A DNA stretch of 22,756 bases from CAJKWP01 sp050943075 (GTDB lineage: Bacteria > Bacillota > Clostridia > Christensenellales > UBA1242): the NCBI GenBank assembly GCA_050943075.1, contig JBMNOM010000015.1, positions 1-22,756 on the forward strand, in the 5' to 3' direction. A model generated the notes under the pieces. That model was not told where the DNA came from, did no database searches, and saw only the letters and a list, made by a program, of their open reading frames with translations. Both the position numbers and the translations under genes were made by a program. Positions 13,345 to 22,701 of this stretch are shown piece by piece. Numbering within the stretch: the first letter of the stretch is position 1; each line of letters starts with the position of its first letter.

Positions 13345-15267
13345 TTAGGCATTCAAATTGTCCAAGTCGTTCAACCACACTTTAAATTCAGCGTCGCTTG
13401 GCATTCTCCAATCTCCTCGTGGCGACATGGAAATTGTTCCCACTTTTGGGCCATCTGGCACACAATTTCTTTTAAATTGTTGTGTGAAGAAACGTTTTAT
13501 AAAAAAACTTAGCCAGTGCAAAATTTCGTTTGGCTCAAAATCGTTTTTAAATGTGTTTTTTGCAAGAAAGAAAATTTTGGATGGGGAAGCGCCGTAGCGA
13601 AGAATGTGATATGTAAAAAAGTCGTGCAAAACATAAGGGCCAACAAGTGTTTCTGTTTTTTGTGCAATTTCTCCTTGTTTGTTTGCTGGAAGCAGCTCTG
13701 GGCTGATTGGCGTGTTTAAAATGTCATATAAAACTTCTTTTTTGTCTTCAGCTGTGTTGTCTGCAACCCAGCGCACCAAATATTGAACAAGTGTTTTTGG
13801 AATTGAGGTATTCACAGAATACATGCTCATGTGGTCGCCATTATATGTGCTCCAGCCAAGAATTTGTTCGCTTAAATCTCCAGTGCCAATAACAAGTCCA
13901 TTTTCTTTGTTTGCAACATCCATTAAAATTTGTGTGCGCTCTCTTGCTTGAACATTTTCAAAAGTGACATCAGGATTACCCAAGTGTCCAATGTCTTTTA
14001 AATGGATTTCGCACGCTTCTTTAATGTCAATTTCCAAAAAGGTTGCGCCAAACATTCCAACAAGTTTTTTTGCATTATTTCTTGTTCTTTCTGACGTGCC
14101 AAACCCAGGCATGCTAATTGCAATTATGTCGCTTGCTGGCTTGTTTAATTTTTTAAGTGTTTCAAGCACAACCAAAAAGGCAAGAGTGCTGTCAAGGCCG
14201 CCGCTTATTCCAAGCACAGCTTTTGAAGACCCAATGTGACGAAACCTTTTTGCCAAAGCAACAGACTGAATGTTAAAAATTTCTTCGCAACGAACATTTC
14301 TTTTTTCAAACTCACTTGGAACAAAAGGATATTTTTCAAATTCACGAAGCAAGTTGGTTTGGTTATCTTCAAGGGAATAAAAAACTTTTCTCATTTCTTC
14401 TTTTTCTGGGCTTCCCATATATGTGGTGTTTTTATATCTTAAATTCATAAGTTTTGCAACATCAATGTCACTTGTAATTATCTCGCTTTCAAAAGAAAAC
14501 CTTTTTCCCTCGTTAATAATGTTGCCATTTTCACTAATCATGGTGTGGCCGGAAAAAACAACATCAGAAGTGGACTCGTTTGCCCCTGCCGAAGTGTAAA
14601 TGTAGCCGCACAAACATTTTGCAGATTGCCCATTAACCAATTTTTTTCTGTATTCATATTTGCCAACAATTTCATTGCTTGCGGACAAATTAAAAATTAA
14701 GTTTGCCCCATGAATGCAATATTTTGTGCTTGGTGGCAATGGAGCCCAAAAATCCTCACAAATTTCAATGGCAAATGTGGCATATTTATTTTCAAAAAGT
14801 ATGTCGCAACCAAAAGGAATTTTTTGGCCAAACAAGTTAATTTCTTTGCTTATTAAATTATTTGCAGATGCAAACCAGCGTTTTTCGTAAAACTCGCTGT
14901 AATTTGGAATGAATGTTTTTGGCACAATTCCCAAAACTTTGCCCTGTTGAATTGCGGCTGCAACATTGAATAATTGATTATCAATTTTTAAAGGCAACCC
15001 CACAATTAAAACTGCAGAAAAGTTTTTACTAAATTCAACTAAATTTTGCAAACCATTAAGCGCCTCATCAAGCAGAACATCTTGAAAAAACAAATCTCCA
15101 CAAGTGTAGCCTGTTATTCCAAGTTCTGGAAACAACACAATTTGAGCGCCTTGACTTGAAGCGTTTTTAAATTGCTGTTTTGTTTCCTCAACATTAAAAG
15201 CAACATCTGCCACTTTTAATTGTGGTGACACAGCACTCACTCTAACAAAACCAAACTTGTTAATCAT
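13345..15267 (-). CDS. nadE: Glutamine-dependent NAD+ synthetase (nitrilase domain plus NadE domain)
   Basis: Makes NAD+ from deamido-NAD+, ATP and glutamine, the last step of NAD biosynthesis. The 640 residues contain an N-terminal nitrilase-type glutaminase domain (about 1-275) with the Glu-Lys-Cys triad at Glu48 (FPELG), Lys117 (VPKTF) and Cys170 (EICEDFW). The C-terminal ammonia-dependent synthetase (about 330-640) has the PP-loop SGGLDS at 355-360, plus GTGDLSEQILGWSTYNGDHM. This fused layout supports glutamine rather than free ammonia as nitrogen donor. GGGGG lies before the ATG. It is transcribed alone on the minus strand, sharing a terminator with veg and with no other NAD gene in view. 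Confidence 0.96.
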   Translation of the reverse strand: MINKFGFVRVSAVSPQLKVADVAFNVEETKQQFKNASSQGAQIVLFPELGITGYTCGDLFFQDVLLDEALNGLQNLVEFSKNFSAVLIVGLPLKIDNQLFNVAAAIQQGKVLGIVPKTFIPNYSEFYEKRWFASANNLISKEINLFGQKIPFGCDILFENKYATFAIEICEDFWAPLPPSTKYCIHGANLIFNLSASNEIVGKYEYRKKLVNGQSAKCLCGYIYTSAGANESTSDVVFSGHTMISENGNIINEGKRFSFESEIITSDIDVAKLMNLRYKNTTYMGSPEKEEMRKVFYSLEDNQTNLLREFEKYPFVPSEFEKRNVRCEEIFNIQSVALAKRFRHIGSSKAVLGISGGLDSTLAFLVVLETLKKLNKPASDIIAISMPGFGTSERTRNNAKKLVGMFGATFLEIDIKEACEIHLKDIGHLGNPDVTFENVQARERTQILMDVANKENGLVIGTGDLSEQILGWSTYNGDHMSMYSVNTSIPKTLVQYLVRWVADNTAEDKKEVLYDILNTPISPELLPANKQGEIAQKTETLVGPYVLHDFFTYHILRYGASPSKIFFLAKNTFKNDFEPNEILHWLSFFIKRFFTQQFKRNCVPDGPKVGTISMSPRGDWRMPSDAEFKVWLNDLDNLNA

Positions 15268-15365
15268 AATGTTCCCCCTGTGGATGTTAATTTATATTTA
15301 CAATTAATTTTAGCACAAAAAAAAATTTTATCACAATTATGCAAAGTGAATTATAAATTAATTAC

Positions 15366-15393
15366 AAAAAAAGATTCCCCAAGGAACCTTTTT
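15366..15393 (-). terminator. Terminator downstream of the minus-strand membrane-anchored protein
   Basis: On the minus strand AAAAAGGTTCC pairs with GGAATCTTTTT (one G-U) around TTGG, followed by T residues. Confidence 0.85.
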
Positions 15394-15402
15394 AATTTTT
15401 TA

Positions 15403-16005
15403 TTAATTATTTTGTTCTGCCAAGGAAATTGTCACAACAAGTGTTTGGCGGTCTGATGCCAAGCCATAGATATTTAGGTTTTGTTTCACATGAGTGTAAA
15501 CCAAATTAACTTCTTGTTTAGAGCCCTCTTCAAAAGAAGCATTTGTTGAAAGTTTGCCCTCCAAAACAAAAGATAATGTGCCTTTGTTTCCAACTTTTTC
15601 AATTTGTCTTGCAATGCCTTGATGGTCTTGTGCAACTGTGGTGAAGCGTTCTTGTTCGTCAAAATGAATTCCGCTAATTTCAATTGCAAGTGCTTTTGTT
15701 GATATGTTTTCAAATTTTAATGATATGACAATTTGAGAGCGGGTTGCCGAGAAAGTTGTTTCTTCTTCGTTAATGTTATAAACAGCATCAACAATTTCAC
15801 CATTTTCTGCACGGAAAGTGTATTTTTTTTGGTTGTTGATTTCAACATTTAAATCCATTGACAAATCTTTCACAGTGTTTCTAATTGTGGGCTCTGTGAA
15901 CATTGGAACTGTTTTTGTTAAAACAGCGCCAAAACCAAACATAATCAGCACAAAAGACAAAATAATTGCAGTTATGTTAATCCACAACCTCATTTTACTG
16001 GTCAT
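15403..16005 (-). CDS. Membrane-anchored extracytoplasmic protein of unknown function
   Basis: Not recognised. The 200-residue product has a short N-terminal tail (MTSKMRLW), one transmembrane helix (about residues 8-30), and an extracytoplasmic domain predicted as mostly beta strand by its alternating pattern (for example VISLKFENISTKALAIEISGIHF and LSFVLEGKLS). No cysteine lipobox or catalytic motif is evident. AGGAG lies 8 bases before the ATG. It is divergent from the DUF4097-like gene at 16174, and both encode an N-terminal helix plus beta-rich exterior, so a shared cell-surface role is possible but speculative. The terminator at 15366 closes the unit before nadE. Confidence 0.7.
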   Translation of the reverse strand: MTSKMRLWINITAIILSFVLIMFGFGAVLTKTVPMFTEPTIRNTVKDLSMDLNVEINNQKKYTFRAENGEIVDAVYNINEEETTFSATRSQIVISLKFENISTKALAIEISGIHFDEQERFTTVAQDHQGIARQIEKVGNKGTLSFVLEGKLSTNASFEEGSKQEVNLVYTHVKQNLNIYGLASDRQTLVVTISLAEQNN

Positions 16006-16111
16006 AAGGGTTGCTCCTTCTTTAAAACTATATATTTATTTTACACAAAAAATCATAAAATAACAAATGAAAGAAACATTTATTCTTTGATGAGAAAATT
16101 TTGTTTTAATC

Positions 16112-16140
16112 TTGCAAATGCATAATAATTGTGGTATTCT
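16112..16140 (+). promoter_or_regulatory. Candidate extended -10 promoter of the DUF4097-like gene
   Basis: TTGCAA (16112-16117), a 17-base spacer and TATTCT (16135-16140) preceded by TGG, forming an extended -10. Transcription would start near 16147, ahead of GGAGGGG and the ATG at 16174. Confidence 0.5.
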
Positions 16141-16173
16141 ATTTTTGTAATAAATATATATCGCGGAGGGGTT

Positions 16174-17673
16174 ATGAAAGGTTCAATGAATAAAGGCTTT
16201 TTCAGCTACTTAATGCTCTTTTTAATTTTGGCTCTTGCAGCAATTTTTGTCTGCGGTGCAATTATGATGTATTCCCCAGGAACACCAATTTTGGGCTATG
16301 TTTTTGTTAAGGGTGATTCAAAAACAATAATACTTGATTATAATGGTTTTGAGGCTGAAAAATATAAAGGGTTTGAAACCACAATTAAAGATGCCGCTGG
16401 AAATGAAATTAACCCATTTAATAACCCAACATTAGTTAACTTCACAGCACTTTCAAAACTTGTTGTTAAAACAAATGGAATGAAAGTTAATGTTATCAGA
16501 ACAAAAGATAACGAAAGAATTGACGTTATTAAAGACTTTAAAGGTTTTTCAAAAGCTGATGACGTTAAACCATATAAATTAACCAAACAATATGATTCAG
16601 CAAACAAAATTTTCACTTTAATTGTTGAAGACTACAACCCACAATTAAAACTTATCAATAACAACAAAATCAACATTTACGTTATGGCACAAACTGCAAA
16701 CAATTTGGAAATTGAAACTGTTAGTTCTTCTGTGAGTGTTGCAACAATATCTTATGATTCCTACACACCAAGAGATTTAGCTTTTAAAAGCATTTCAGTT
16801 AAAACAGAAACAGGCAACATCACTCTCAGTGACAAAGTGACTGTGCAAGAAAACTTGAACATTCAAGTTCTTAAAAAATCAAATGTCAACATTAACTCCA
16901 ACGTTCAAAAAGGCGAAGGCGTTTTAACATCAAACGTTTCTTTTGACATTAAAGAAGGCAATTTAACAACAAAAAACATTGTGGCAACAAACTTGTTGTT
17001 AAAAAGTGAAGAAATGTTGTTTGTAAAAACAGGCAACATCACAGCAGCAGTCACATTAAAAATTAAAAATGGCGACTTTGTTGCAGGAAACATCACAGGA
17101 AATGTGGTTGACCCAGATGATTCAGTTGAAAACTTGGACTTCACAGCAAAAAACATAGATGGTTCATTAACAATTCCAAAAGCAAAAGATGGCGACTTTA
17201 TAATTGACTCTGTTAAAGGAATTTTAACAATAAACAAAGACGCTGGTTTAATTAAAGTTAAAGACACTTCAAATTCAGTTATAATAACAACAAAATCTGG
17301 CGATGTTTACCTTTCAAATAAAACTCAAAGTGAAAATGAAGAAGAATTTTTCTATGTTAACATCACAACAGAAAAAGGCGACATCAACTTCCTTATGGGT
17401 GAGGGCAAAACAAACAATGTTAACTTAACTTCATCAAAAGGAAGCATTAAAGCAATTTACCACACCAATATTGTTGATATGACTGTGACAGTCACAGCAA
17501 AAAAAGTTAATTTTGCAAACGAAAACAAAACACTTAGCGATGTTGAAAATTTAAAAGGCTATCCAACAACAACAGCACAACCAAAAACAACTTCAATTGC
17601 ATTAAACATCACAACAGAAGGAGAAGTTAAAATTGACGCAAAAGCAACTCTTGCTTGGAACTTGATTGCTTAA
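16174..17673 (+). CDS. DUF4097-like beta-repeat cell-surface protein
   Basis: The 499-residue product has a short N-terminal tail, one transmembrane helix (about residues 10-32), and a long extracytoplasmic beta-rich domain. Several strands share the pattern V-x-[TL]-x-x-x-G-[DNS]-[IV]: ISVKTETGNITLSDK, VIITTKSGDVYLSNK, VNITTEKGDINFLMGEG and VNLTSSKGSIKAIY. This is the repeat of DUF4097-type putative adhesins, which probably form a beta-solenoid. The region between is rich in Asn, Lys and Thr. The ATG at 16174 follows GGAGGGG; an in-frame ATG at 16129 would place the ribosome binding site inside the coding frame and is rejected. It has its own promoter and terminator. The exact function is unknown. 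Confidence 0.75.
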   Translation: MKGSMNKGFFSYLMLFLILALAAIFVCGAIMMYSPGTPILGYVFVKGDSKTIILDYNGFEAEKYKGFETTIKDAAGNEINPFNNPTLVNFTALSKLVVKTNGMKVNVIRTKDNERIDVIKDFKGFSKADDVKPYKLTKQYDSANKIFTLIVEDYNPQLKLINNNKINIYVMAQTANNLEIETVSSSVSVATISYDSYTPRDLAFKSISVKTETGNITLSDKVTVQENLNIQVLKKSNVNINSNVQKGEGVLTSNVSFDIKEGNLTTKNIVATNLLLKSEEMLFVKTGNITAAVTLKIKNGDFVAGNITGNVVDPDDSVENLDFTAKNIDGSLTIPKAKDGDFIIDSVKGILTINKDAGLIKVKDTSNSVIITTKSGDVYLSNKTQSENEEEFFYVNITTEKGDINFLMGEGKTNNVNLTSSKGSIKAIYHTNIVDMTVTVTAKKVNFANENKTLSDVENLKGYPTTTAQPKTTSIALNITTEGEVKIDAKATLAWNLIA

Positions 17674-17684
17674 AATAAATAAAC

Positions 17685-17718
17685 AAAAAACTTAAAACAA
17701 ATGCGTTTTAAGTTTTTT
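17685..17718 (+). terminator. Intrinsic terminator after the DUF4097-like gene
   Basis: A 14-bp perfect stem AAAAAACTTAAAAC/GTTTTAAGTTTTTT with a six-base loop. The region from 17719 to 17842 holds no further recognised feature apart from the dinB stop. Confidence 0.88.
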
Positions 17719-17842
17719 TATTTTTAATTTTATCATAGTTGTATTTATCAAACACTTAAAGTTGTGAAAAGCCTTTGTTTGATTAGGTTTTATTTTTTTG
17801 AATATGGAATTTTAGTGATTTATTTAATTTAAAAGTGTTTTA

Positions 17843-19027
17843 TCATCTTAAAAATTTTGAGTTTAAGCTGCTTGCAATTGTGATGATGTTGTCGCCATAT
17901 TTGTTTTTCAAAGCGTCAATTCCCAAGCCCAGCCCATGAAGTTTTGGGTTTGTGAAAAGTGATGCTTGTGTTAACTGGTCTTCTCCCACAAGGGCAAAGC
18001 ACTTTACACGCACAGAGCGCACTTGTTTTGAAAAGTCCCAAAACTCGTGCAAAATTTCACATGCAAGGGCGGTTATGTCTTGGGCAGAGTTTGTTGGAAA
18101 ATGCAAACGCCTGTCTTTTTGTGATGTTTCAAATTCATTTGTTTTAAGTGCAAGGCTCACACCACTGGCAAGCAGTTTTTTCTCACGCAGTCTGCTTGCA
18201 ATTTTTTCAGACAACACTGCAATTGTGGTTTTAATTTCTTCTGGAGTGGAAATATCAATCACAGTTGTTGTGCCGTTGCCCACAGATTGTGGAACTGGCT
18301 CTTCGGCTTTAACATCATCAAAGTCAAACCCTTCAAGTTTTTCTTTCAAAATCACACCAACTTTACCAAACTTTTTGTCAAGCAAGTTGGTTGGCAAGGC
18401 AACATAATCGCCAAGAGTGTAAACATTCATTTTGTGCAATGTCTCACTCATTTGCCTTCCAATTCCCACAATTTGTTCAATTTTTAAGGGGTATATAATT
18501 TGTTTAAAGTTTTCTTTTTTAATTTCTGTGACGGCATCTGGTTTTTTAAGGTCGGAACCAAGTTTTGCAAAAATTTTGCAAAAACTAATTCCCACCGAAA
18601 CTGTTAAGCCAAGTTCACTTTTCACACGCTGTCTAATTTGGTTTGCCACAAAGTGTGAATCTTTAAAAAGGCGCATGCTTCCAGTTATATCAAGCCAGCA
18701 CTCGTCAATTCCAAAACTTTCAACCTTATCTGTGTAAGAAAGATAAATTGCTTGCAATTTTTGGCTATACTTTTCATAAAGGTCGTGATGAGGCTCAAGG
18801 CAAATAAGGTCAGGGCATTTTTGTTTTGCTTGCCAAATTGGCTCGCCAGTTTTTACGCCAAAGCGTTTTGCAATTTCATTTTTTGCCAATATTATCCCAG
18901 TGCGCTTTTGCGGATTGCCACTAACAGCAACTGGCTTGCCTTTGAGCTCTGGCTTTGAAATTGTTTCCACAGACGCAAAAAAATTGTTGGCATCGCAATG
19001 TAAAATTATTCTGTTTTGCATTTTCAT
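17843..19027 (-). CDS. dinB: DNA polymerase IV (Y-family translesion polymerase)
   Basis: Error-prone Y-family polymerase that copies damaged DNA. The 394 residues show the catalytic acidic residues at Asp12 (LHCDANNFFASVE) and Asp108-Glu109 (SFGIDECWLDITG), with the steric-gate aromatic pair in NNFFASVE. Palm/finger sequences (VSGNPQKRTGIILAKN, VSVGISFCKIFAKLGSDLKKP), a thumb helix-hairpin-helix (VGIGRQMSETLHKM) and a little-finger domain follow. A clamp-binding motif QASLF lies at residues 354-358. The ATG at 19027 is chosen because it follows AAAGGG; the ORF can be extended to 19081 by an alternative start lying upstream of the predicted transcription start. The -10 of its promoter overlaps that of the divergent deaminase gene. 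No LexA-type box was recognised by eye. Confidence 0.94.
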   Translation of the reverse strand: MKMQNRIILHCDANNFFASVETISKPELKGKPVAVSGNPQKRTGIILAKNEIAKRFGVKTGEPIWQAKQKCPDLICLEPHHDLYEKYSQKLQAIYLSYTDKVESFGIDECWLDITGSMRLFKDSHFVANQIRQRVKSELGLTVSVGISFCKIFAKLGSDLKKPDAVTEIKKENFKQIIYPLKIEQIVGIGRQMSETLHKMNVYTLGDYVALPTNLLDKKFGKVGVILKEKLEGFDFDDVKAEEPVPQSVGNGTTTVIDISTPEEIKTTIAVLSEKIASRLREKKLLASGVSLALKTNEFETSQKDRRLHFPTNSAQDITALACEILHEFWDFSKQVRSVRVKCFALVGEDQLTQASLFTNPKLHGLGLGIDALKNKYGDNIITIASSLNSKFLR

Positions 19028-19081
19028 TTGGCTGTTGCCCTTTTTTATTAGTATAATATTATTATCAAAAATTAAAGTCAA
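19028..19081. promoter_or_regulatory. Divergent promoters of dinB and the deaminase sharing -10 bases
   Basis: Minus strand: TTGACT (19081-19076), 17 bases, TATTAT (19058-19053), for dinB. Plus strand: TTGGCT (19028-19033), 18 bases, TATAAT (19052-19057), for the deaminase. The two -10 elements occupy the same bases in a near-symmetric AT sequence, so only one can be opened at a time. Predicted leaders are about 20 bases for dinB and about 30 for the deaminase, each containing its SD. Confidence 0.5.
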
Positions 19082-19092
19082 GGATTTAAAGT

Positions 19093-20364
19093 ATGAAAAT
19101 TAAATTTGAAAACGCACTTGTTTTAATTGAAGAAAACAACAAATTCACTCTTCAAGAATTGCAAGTTTTGGTGGAAGACCAAAAAATTAAGGAAATTAAT
19201 AAGGTTATCACAGAAAGTGCAGACCGCGTTATTGACTGCGAAAAAAACATTTTAATGCCGGGCTTTGTTAATGCACATGCACACAATGTTATGACTTTGC
19301 TTCGCGGAATTAAAACAGATGTGCCACTTGAAAGTTGGCTTTTTGACTATATTTTTCCAAACGAAACCAAGTTAACACAAGAAGATGTTTACTATGGCGA
19401 ACTTTTGGGCATTATGGAAAGTTTGGCGGCGGGAATCACTTGTTTTGAGGAAGGATATTTTCATTTTAATGCAATGATTAAAGCAATTAAACAAACTGGC
19501 ATTAGGGCAAGAGTTGGCATTGGCAAAGATTTTCAAAGCAAGAATGTCACACAAGACTTGCAAGATTCATTGGCCCTTTTTGACAAAAACGACAATTTAT
19601 TGCGCCCAGTTGTGTATCCACATTCAATTTACACCACAACACCAGAAGAAATGGATGAGTTTGTGGATTTTGCTGCAAAAAATGGGCTTAGCGTTTCAAC
19701 GCATTTATCCGAAACCTTAACCGAAGTGGGAAATTGCGTTGAGGAATACAAAAAAACCCCACCAGAATATTTGGAAGATGCTGGCTTTTTTGACAGACCT
19801 TGCACGCTTTACCATTGCGTTCACATGGATAAAGATGACATTTACTTGCTTAAAAACTACAACGTCAATGTTGTCACATGTCCATCAAGCAACTTGTTTT
19901 TAGGAAGTGGAATTTGTCCTGTTAATGCATTTATGAATGCGGGTGTAAACGTTGCGCTTGGAACAGATGGCCCAGCCTCAAACAACAGCCTTGACATGTT
20001 TAAGGAAATGTTTTTGGTTGCAAATTTGCAAAAAGGTGTTTTGCAAGACGCAAGCGTTGTTAAAGTGGCCGATTGCTTAAGAATGGCAACAATTAATGGC
20101 GCAAAAGCGCTTGGCTTTGAAAACCTTGGCAAAATTAAAACAGGTTTTTATGCAGACTTAATTTTGGTTGATGTTAGCGGATTGCACCATGTGCCAAAAA
20201 TTGATTTGGTGACAAACTTGGTTTACAGTGCAAAAAGCAGTGATGTTTATTTAACAATGGTTAATGGCAAAGTGCTTTACGAAAAAGGCAAATTCAACAT
20301 TAATGTGAACACTGATGAAGTGATTGAAAAATGTTTTGAAATTGCACAAAAATTTGGCAACTAG
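19093..20364 (+). CDS. mtaD: Amidohydrolase, predicted 5'-methylthioadenosine/S-adenosylhomocysteine deaminase
   Basis: A 423-residue metal-dependent amidohydrolase in the MtaD/SsnA/guanine-deaminase branch. Metal-binding residues are His62 and His64 (HAHN), His204 (THLSE), His244 (CVHMD) and Asp292 (GTDGPASNN). The GTDGPASNNSLDMF stretch and the overall length fit MTA/SAH deaminases, which convert 5'-methylthioadenosine or S-adenosylhomocysteine to inosine derivatives plus ammonia. Related chlorohydrolase-like or guanine deaminases cannot be excluded, so the substrate is inferred. AAGGA precedes the ATG. Beyond dinB upstream and tex downstream there is no pathway context; rlmB elsewhere uses SAM, but gives no specific link. 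A weak hairpin (AGCAAAA/TTTTGCT, 20363-20382) overlaps the stop. Confidence 0.78.
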   Translation: MKIKFENALVLIEENNKFTLQELQVLVEDQKIKEINKVITESADRVIDCEKNILMPGFVNAHAHNVMTLLRGIKTDVPLESWLFDYIFPNETKLTQEDVYYGELLGIMESLAAGITCFEEGYFHFNAMIKAIKQTGIRARVGIGKDFQSKNVTQDLQDSLALFDKNDNLLRPVVYPHSIYTTTPEEMDEFVDFAAKNGLSVSTHLSETLTEVGNCVEEYKKTPPEYLEDAGFFDRPCTLYHCVHMDKDDIYLLKNYNVNVVTCPSSNLFLGSGICPVNAFMNAGVNVALGTDGPASNNSLDMFKEMFLVANLQKGVLQDASVVKVADCLRMATINGAKALGFENLGKIKTGFYADLILVDVSGLHHVPKIDLVTNLVYSAKSSDVYLTMVNGKVLYEKGKFNINVNTDEVIEKCFEIAQKFGN

Positions 20365-20399
20365 CAAAAACTGAGTTTTGCTTTAAACAATTTTTGTTT

Positions 20400-20427
20400 T
20401 TGGCAAAAAAATGTTAAAATATATATC
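20400..20427 (+). promoter_or_regulatory. Weak candidate promoter of tex
   Basis: TTGGCA (20400-20405), 16 bases and TATATC (20422-20427). Other -10-like AT stretches lie nearby, so the exact site is uncertain. Confidence 0.3.
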
Positions 20428-20462
20428 AGTTAAAACAACAAAATTTAATTTAAGGAAACAAT

Positions 20463-22625
20463 ATGGAATTACACAAAATTTTAGCGCAAGAATTTGCAAT
20501 TAACGAAACACACAGTAAAAACATAATCGACTTAATTGATGAAGGCAACACAATTCCTTTCATTTCAAGATACAGAAAGGAAATGACAGGTTCAGCAGAC
20601 GACCAAATGCTTCGTGAGTTTTATGATAGGCTTAACTATTTAAGAAACTTAATTAAAAGAAAACAAGAAGTTGAAAAGTCTATTAAAGAACAAGAAAAAT
20701 GGACACCAGAACTTGAAAAAGCGCTTGAAAAAGCAATTACTTTAACCGAAGTTGAAGATATTTACCGCCCATATAAACCAAAAAGAAAAACAAGGGCATC
20801 TGTTGCCATTGCAAAAGGGCTTGAGCCTTTGGCAAAAATCATTTTGGAGCAAAAAACCACAAATGTGCTTGAAGAAGCGGAAAAATTTGTTAATGAAGAA
20901 AAAGAAGTTAAAACCGCATTTGAAGCTTTGCAAGGGGCAAAAGACATCATTGCAGAAATTATTTCAGACGACGCTGAACTTAGAAAAATTTTAAGAGAAA
21001 CAATTAACGCAAAAGCATTCATCACAACCAAGTATGACCCAAGTGCAGATGAAAAAGGCACTTATGAAACATATAAAGATTTCACACAAGAAGTTGCCAA
21101 ATTGCCAAGCCACAGGATTTTGGCAATTAACCGCGGAGAAAATGAAAAAGCTTTGAAAGTTGCAATTGAAATCAGCGATAAAATTACATTGCCAATCATT
21201 GAAAAGAAATTCATTAAAGCAAACTCAACAACAGCAGACATTTTAACAGAAGTTATTAAGGATTCTTATGAACGTCTTTTGTTCCCATCACTTGAAAGGG
21301 AAGCAAGAACAGCCTTAACAGATGTTGCAAATGAACAAGCAATTAAAATGTTTGAAGTTAACTTAAAACCACTTTTGCTTCAGCCACCACTTAAAGACAA
21401 CGTGATTTTAGGGCTTGACCCAGCTTACAGAACTGGTTGCAAAATTGCAGTTATTGACAAAAACTCTGAAGTGCTTGCAACAACAGTTGTGTATCCAACA
21501 CCACCACAATCCAAAGTGGAAGAAAGCATTGAAATTTTGAAAAACTTAATTGAAAAACACAAAGTTAACACAATCGCAATTGGAAATGGAACAGCATCAA
21601 AAGAAGCAGAAATTTTTGTGAGTGAACTTATTAAACACGTTAAAACCCACAAAGTGAACTATGCAATGGTGAACGAAGCAGGTGCTTCTGTTTACAGCGC
21701 ATCAAAACTTGGGGCGCAAGAGTTTCCAGATTTTGACGTTGCTTTAAGAAGTGCTGTCAGCATTGCAAGACGTCTTGCAGACCCTTTGGCAGAGCTTATT
21801 AAAATTGATGTTAAATCAATTGGTGTGGGGCAATATCAACACGACATGCCACAAAACCGCTTAACCGAAGTTTTGGAAGCAACAGTTGAAGATTGCGTTA
21901 ACAGTGTTGGGGTGGACTTAAATTCAGCATCTCCAAGTTTATTGGGTTATGTGTCTGGGCTTAACCGTGGCATTGCAACAAGCATTGTTAATTACAGAAA
22001 GAAAATTAAAAAATTCACAAGCAGACGCCAACTTTTGGAAGTGCCAAAACTTGGGGAAAAAGCGTTTGAGCAAAGCGCAGGCTTCTTGCGTATTATTGGC
22101 GGGGAAAATGTGCTTGACAACACGGGTGTTCACCCAGAGTCATACAACGCAACACAAAAACTCTTGAATTTGTTTGGGTTCAGTGAAGCCGATGTTATTG
22201 AAAACAAACTTTCACTTTTGCCACAAATGATTGCAAAATTGGGCGAGGAAAAAACAGCAGCACTTGTTGGGGTTGGTGTGCCAACTTTGCAAGACATTGT
22301 TAAAGAACTTTTGAAACCAGGCCGTGACATTCGTGACGAAATGCCAAAACCAGTTTTGAGAAGTGACATTCTTTCCATGGAAGACTTAAAGCCAGACATG
22401 ATTTTGCCAGGCGTGGTTAGAAACGTGATTGACTTTGGTGTGTTTGTGGACATTGGCGTTCACCAAGATGGGCTTGTGCACATTTCTGAAATTTCAAATT
22501 CTTTCATTAAACATCCATCCGAAGTTTTGAAAGTTGGCGATAATGTTAACGTTAAAGTTTTGAGTGTTGATGTTAATAAAAAAAGAATTTCTTTAAGCAT
22601 AAAGAAAGCGCAAGAAAATAATTAA
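20463..22625 (+). CDS. tex: Tex family RNA-binding transcription accessory protein
   Basis: Tex proteins bind nucleic acid through a C-terminal S1 domain and are related to eukaryotic Spt6; they affect transcription and RNA metabolism. The 720 residues match the family. The N-terminal helical region (about 1-300) includes FISRYRKEMTGS and VEDIYRPYKPKRKTRA. A YqgF-like RNase H fold (about 314-440) begins NVILGLDPAYRTGCKIAVID. Helix-hairpin-helix motifs (about 490-560) include DLNSASPSLLGYVSGLNR. The S1 domain (about 646-718) contains VIDFGVFVDIGVHQDGLVHISEI. AAGGA precedes the ATG, and the gene ends at a terminator at the window edge. No anomaly was noted. Confidence 0.96.
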   Translation: MELHKILAQEFAINETHSKNIIDLIDEGNTIPFISRYRKEMTGSADDQMLREFYDRLNYLRNLIKRKQEVEKSIKEQEKWTPELEKALEKAITLTEVEDIYRPYKPKRKTRASVAIAKGLEPLAKIILEQKTTNVLEEAEKFVNEEKEVKTAFEALQGAKDIIAEIISDDAELRKILRETINAKAFITTKYDPSADEKGTYETYKDFTQEVAKLPSHRILAINRGENEKALKVAIEISDKITLPIIEKKFIKANSTTADILTEVIKDSYERLLFPSLEREARTALTDVANEQAIKMFEVNLKPLLLQPPLKDNVILGLDPAYRTGCKIAVIDKNSEVLATTVVYPTPPQSKVEESIEILKNLIEKHKVNTIAIGNGTASKEAEIFVSELIKHVKTHKVNYAMVNEAGASVYSASKLGAQEFPDFDVALRSAVSIARRLADPLAELIKIDVKSIGVGQYQHDMPQNRLTEVLEATVEDCVNSVGVDLNSASPSLLGYVSGLNRGIATSIVNYRKKIKKFTSRRQLLEVPKLGEKAFEQSAGFLRIIGGENVLDNTGVHPESYNATQKLLNLFGFSEADVIENKLSLLPQMIAKLGEEKTAALVGVGVPTLQDIVKELLKPGRDIRDEMPKPVLRSDILSMEDLKPDMILPGVVRNVIDFGVFVDIGVHQDGLVHISEISNSFIKHPSEVLKVGDNVNVKVLSVDVNKKRISLSIKKAQENN

Positions 22626-22701
22626 TAATTTAAAATTATTTTGTAATTTATTTTAAAATTAAATTAATTAATAATGAAATAATTAAAAAATAAATAAAAA
22701 T

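Noticed and set aside
13273..14442. Several plus-strand ORFs of 60-90 codons across nadE
   Set aside because: All are antisense to a 640-codon gene with complete glutaminase and PP-loop motifs.
15275..15290. TGTGGATGT upstream of nadE as a further DnaA box
   Set aside because: Two mismatches from the consensus, isolated, and located next to the nadE SD; not distinguishable from chance.
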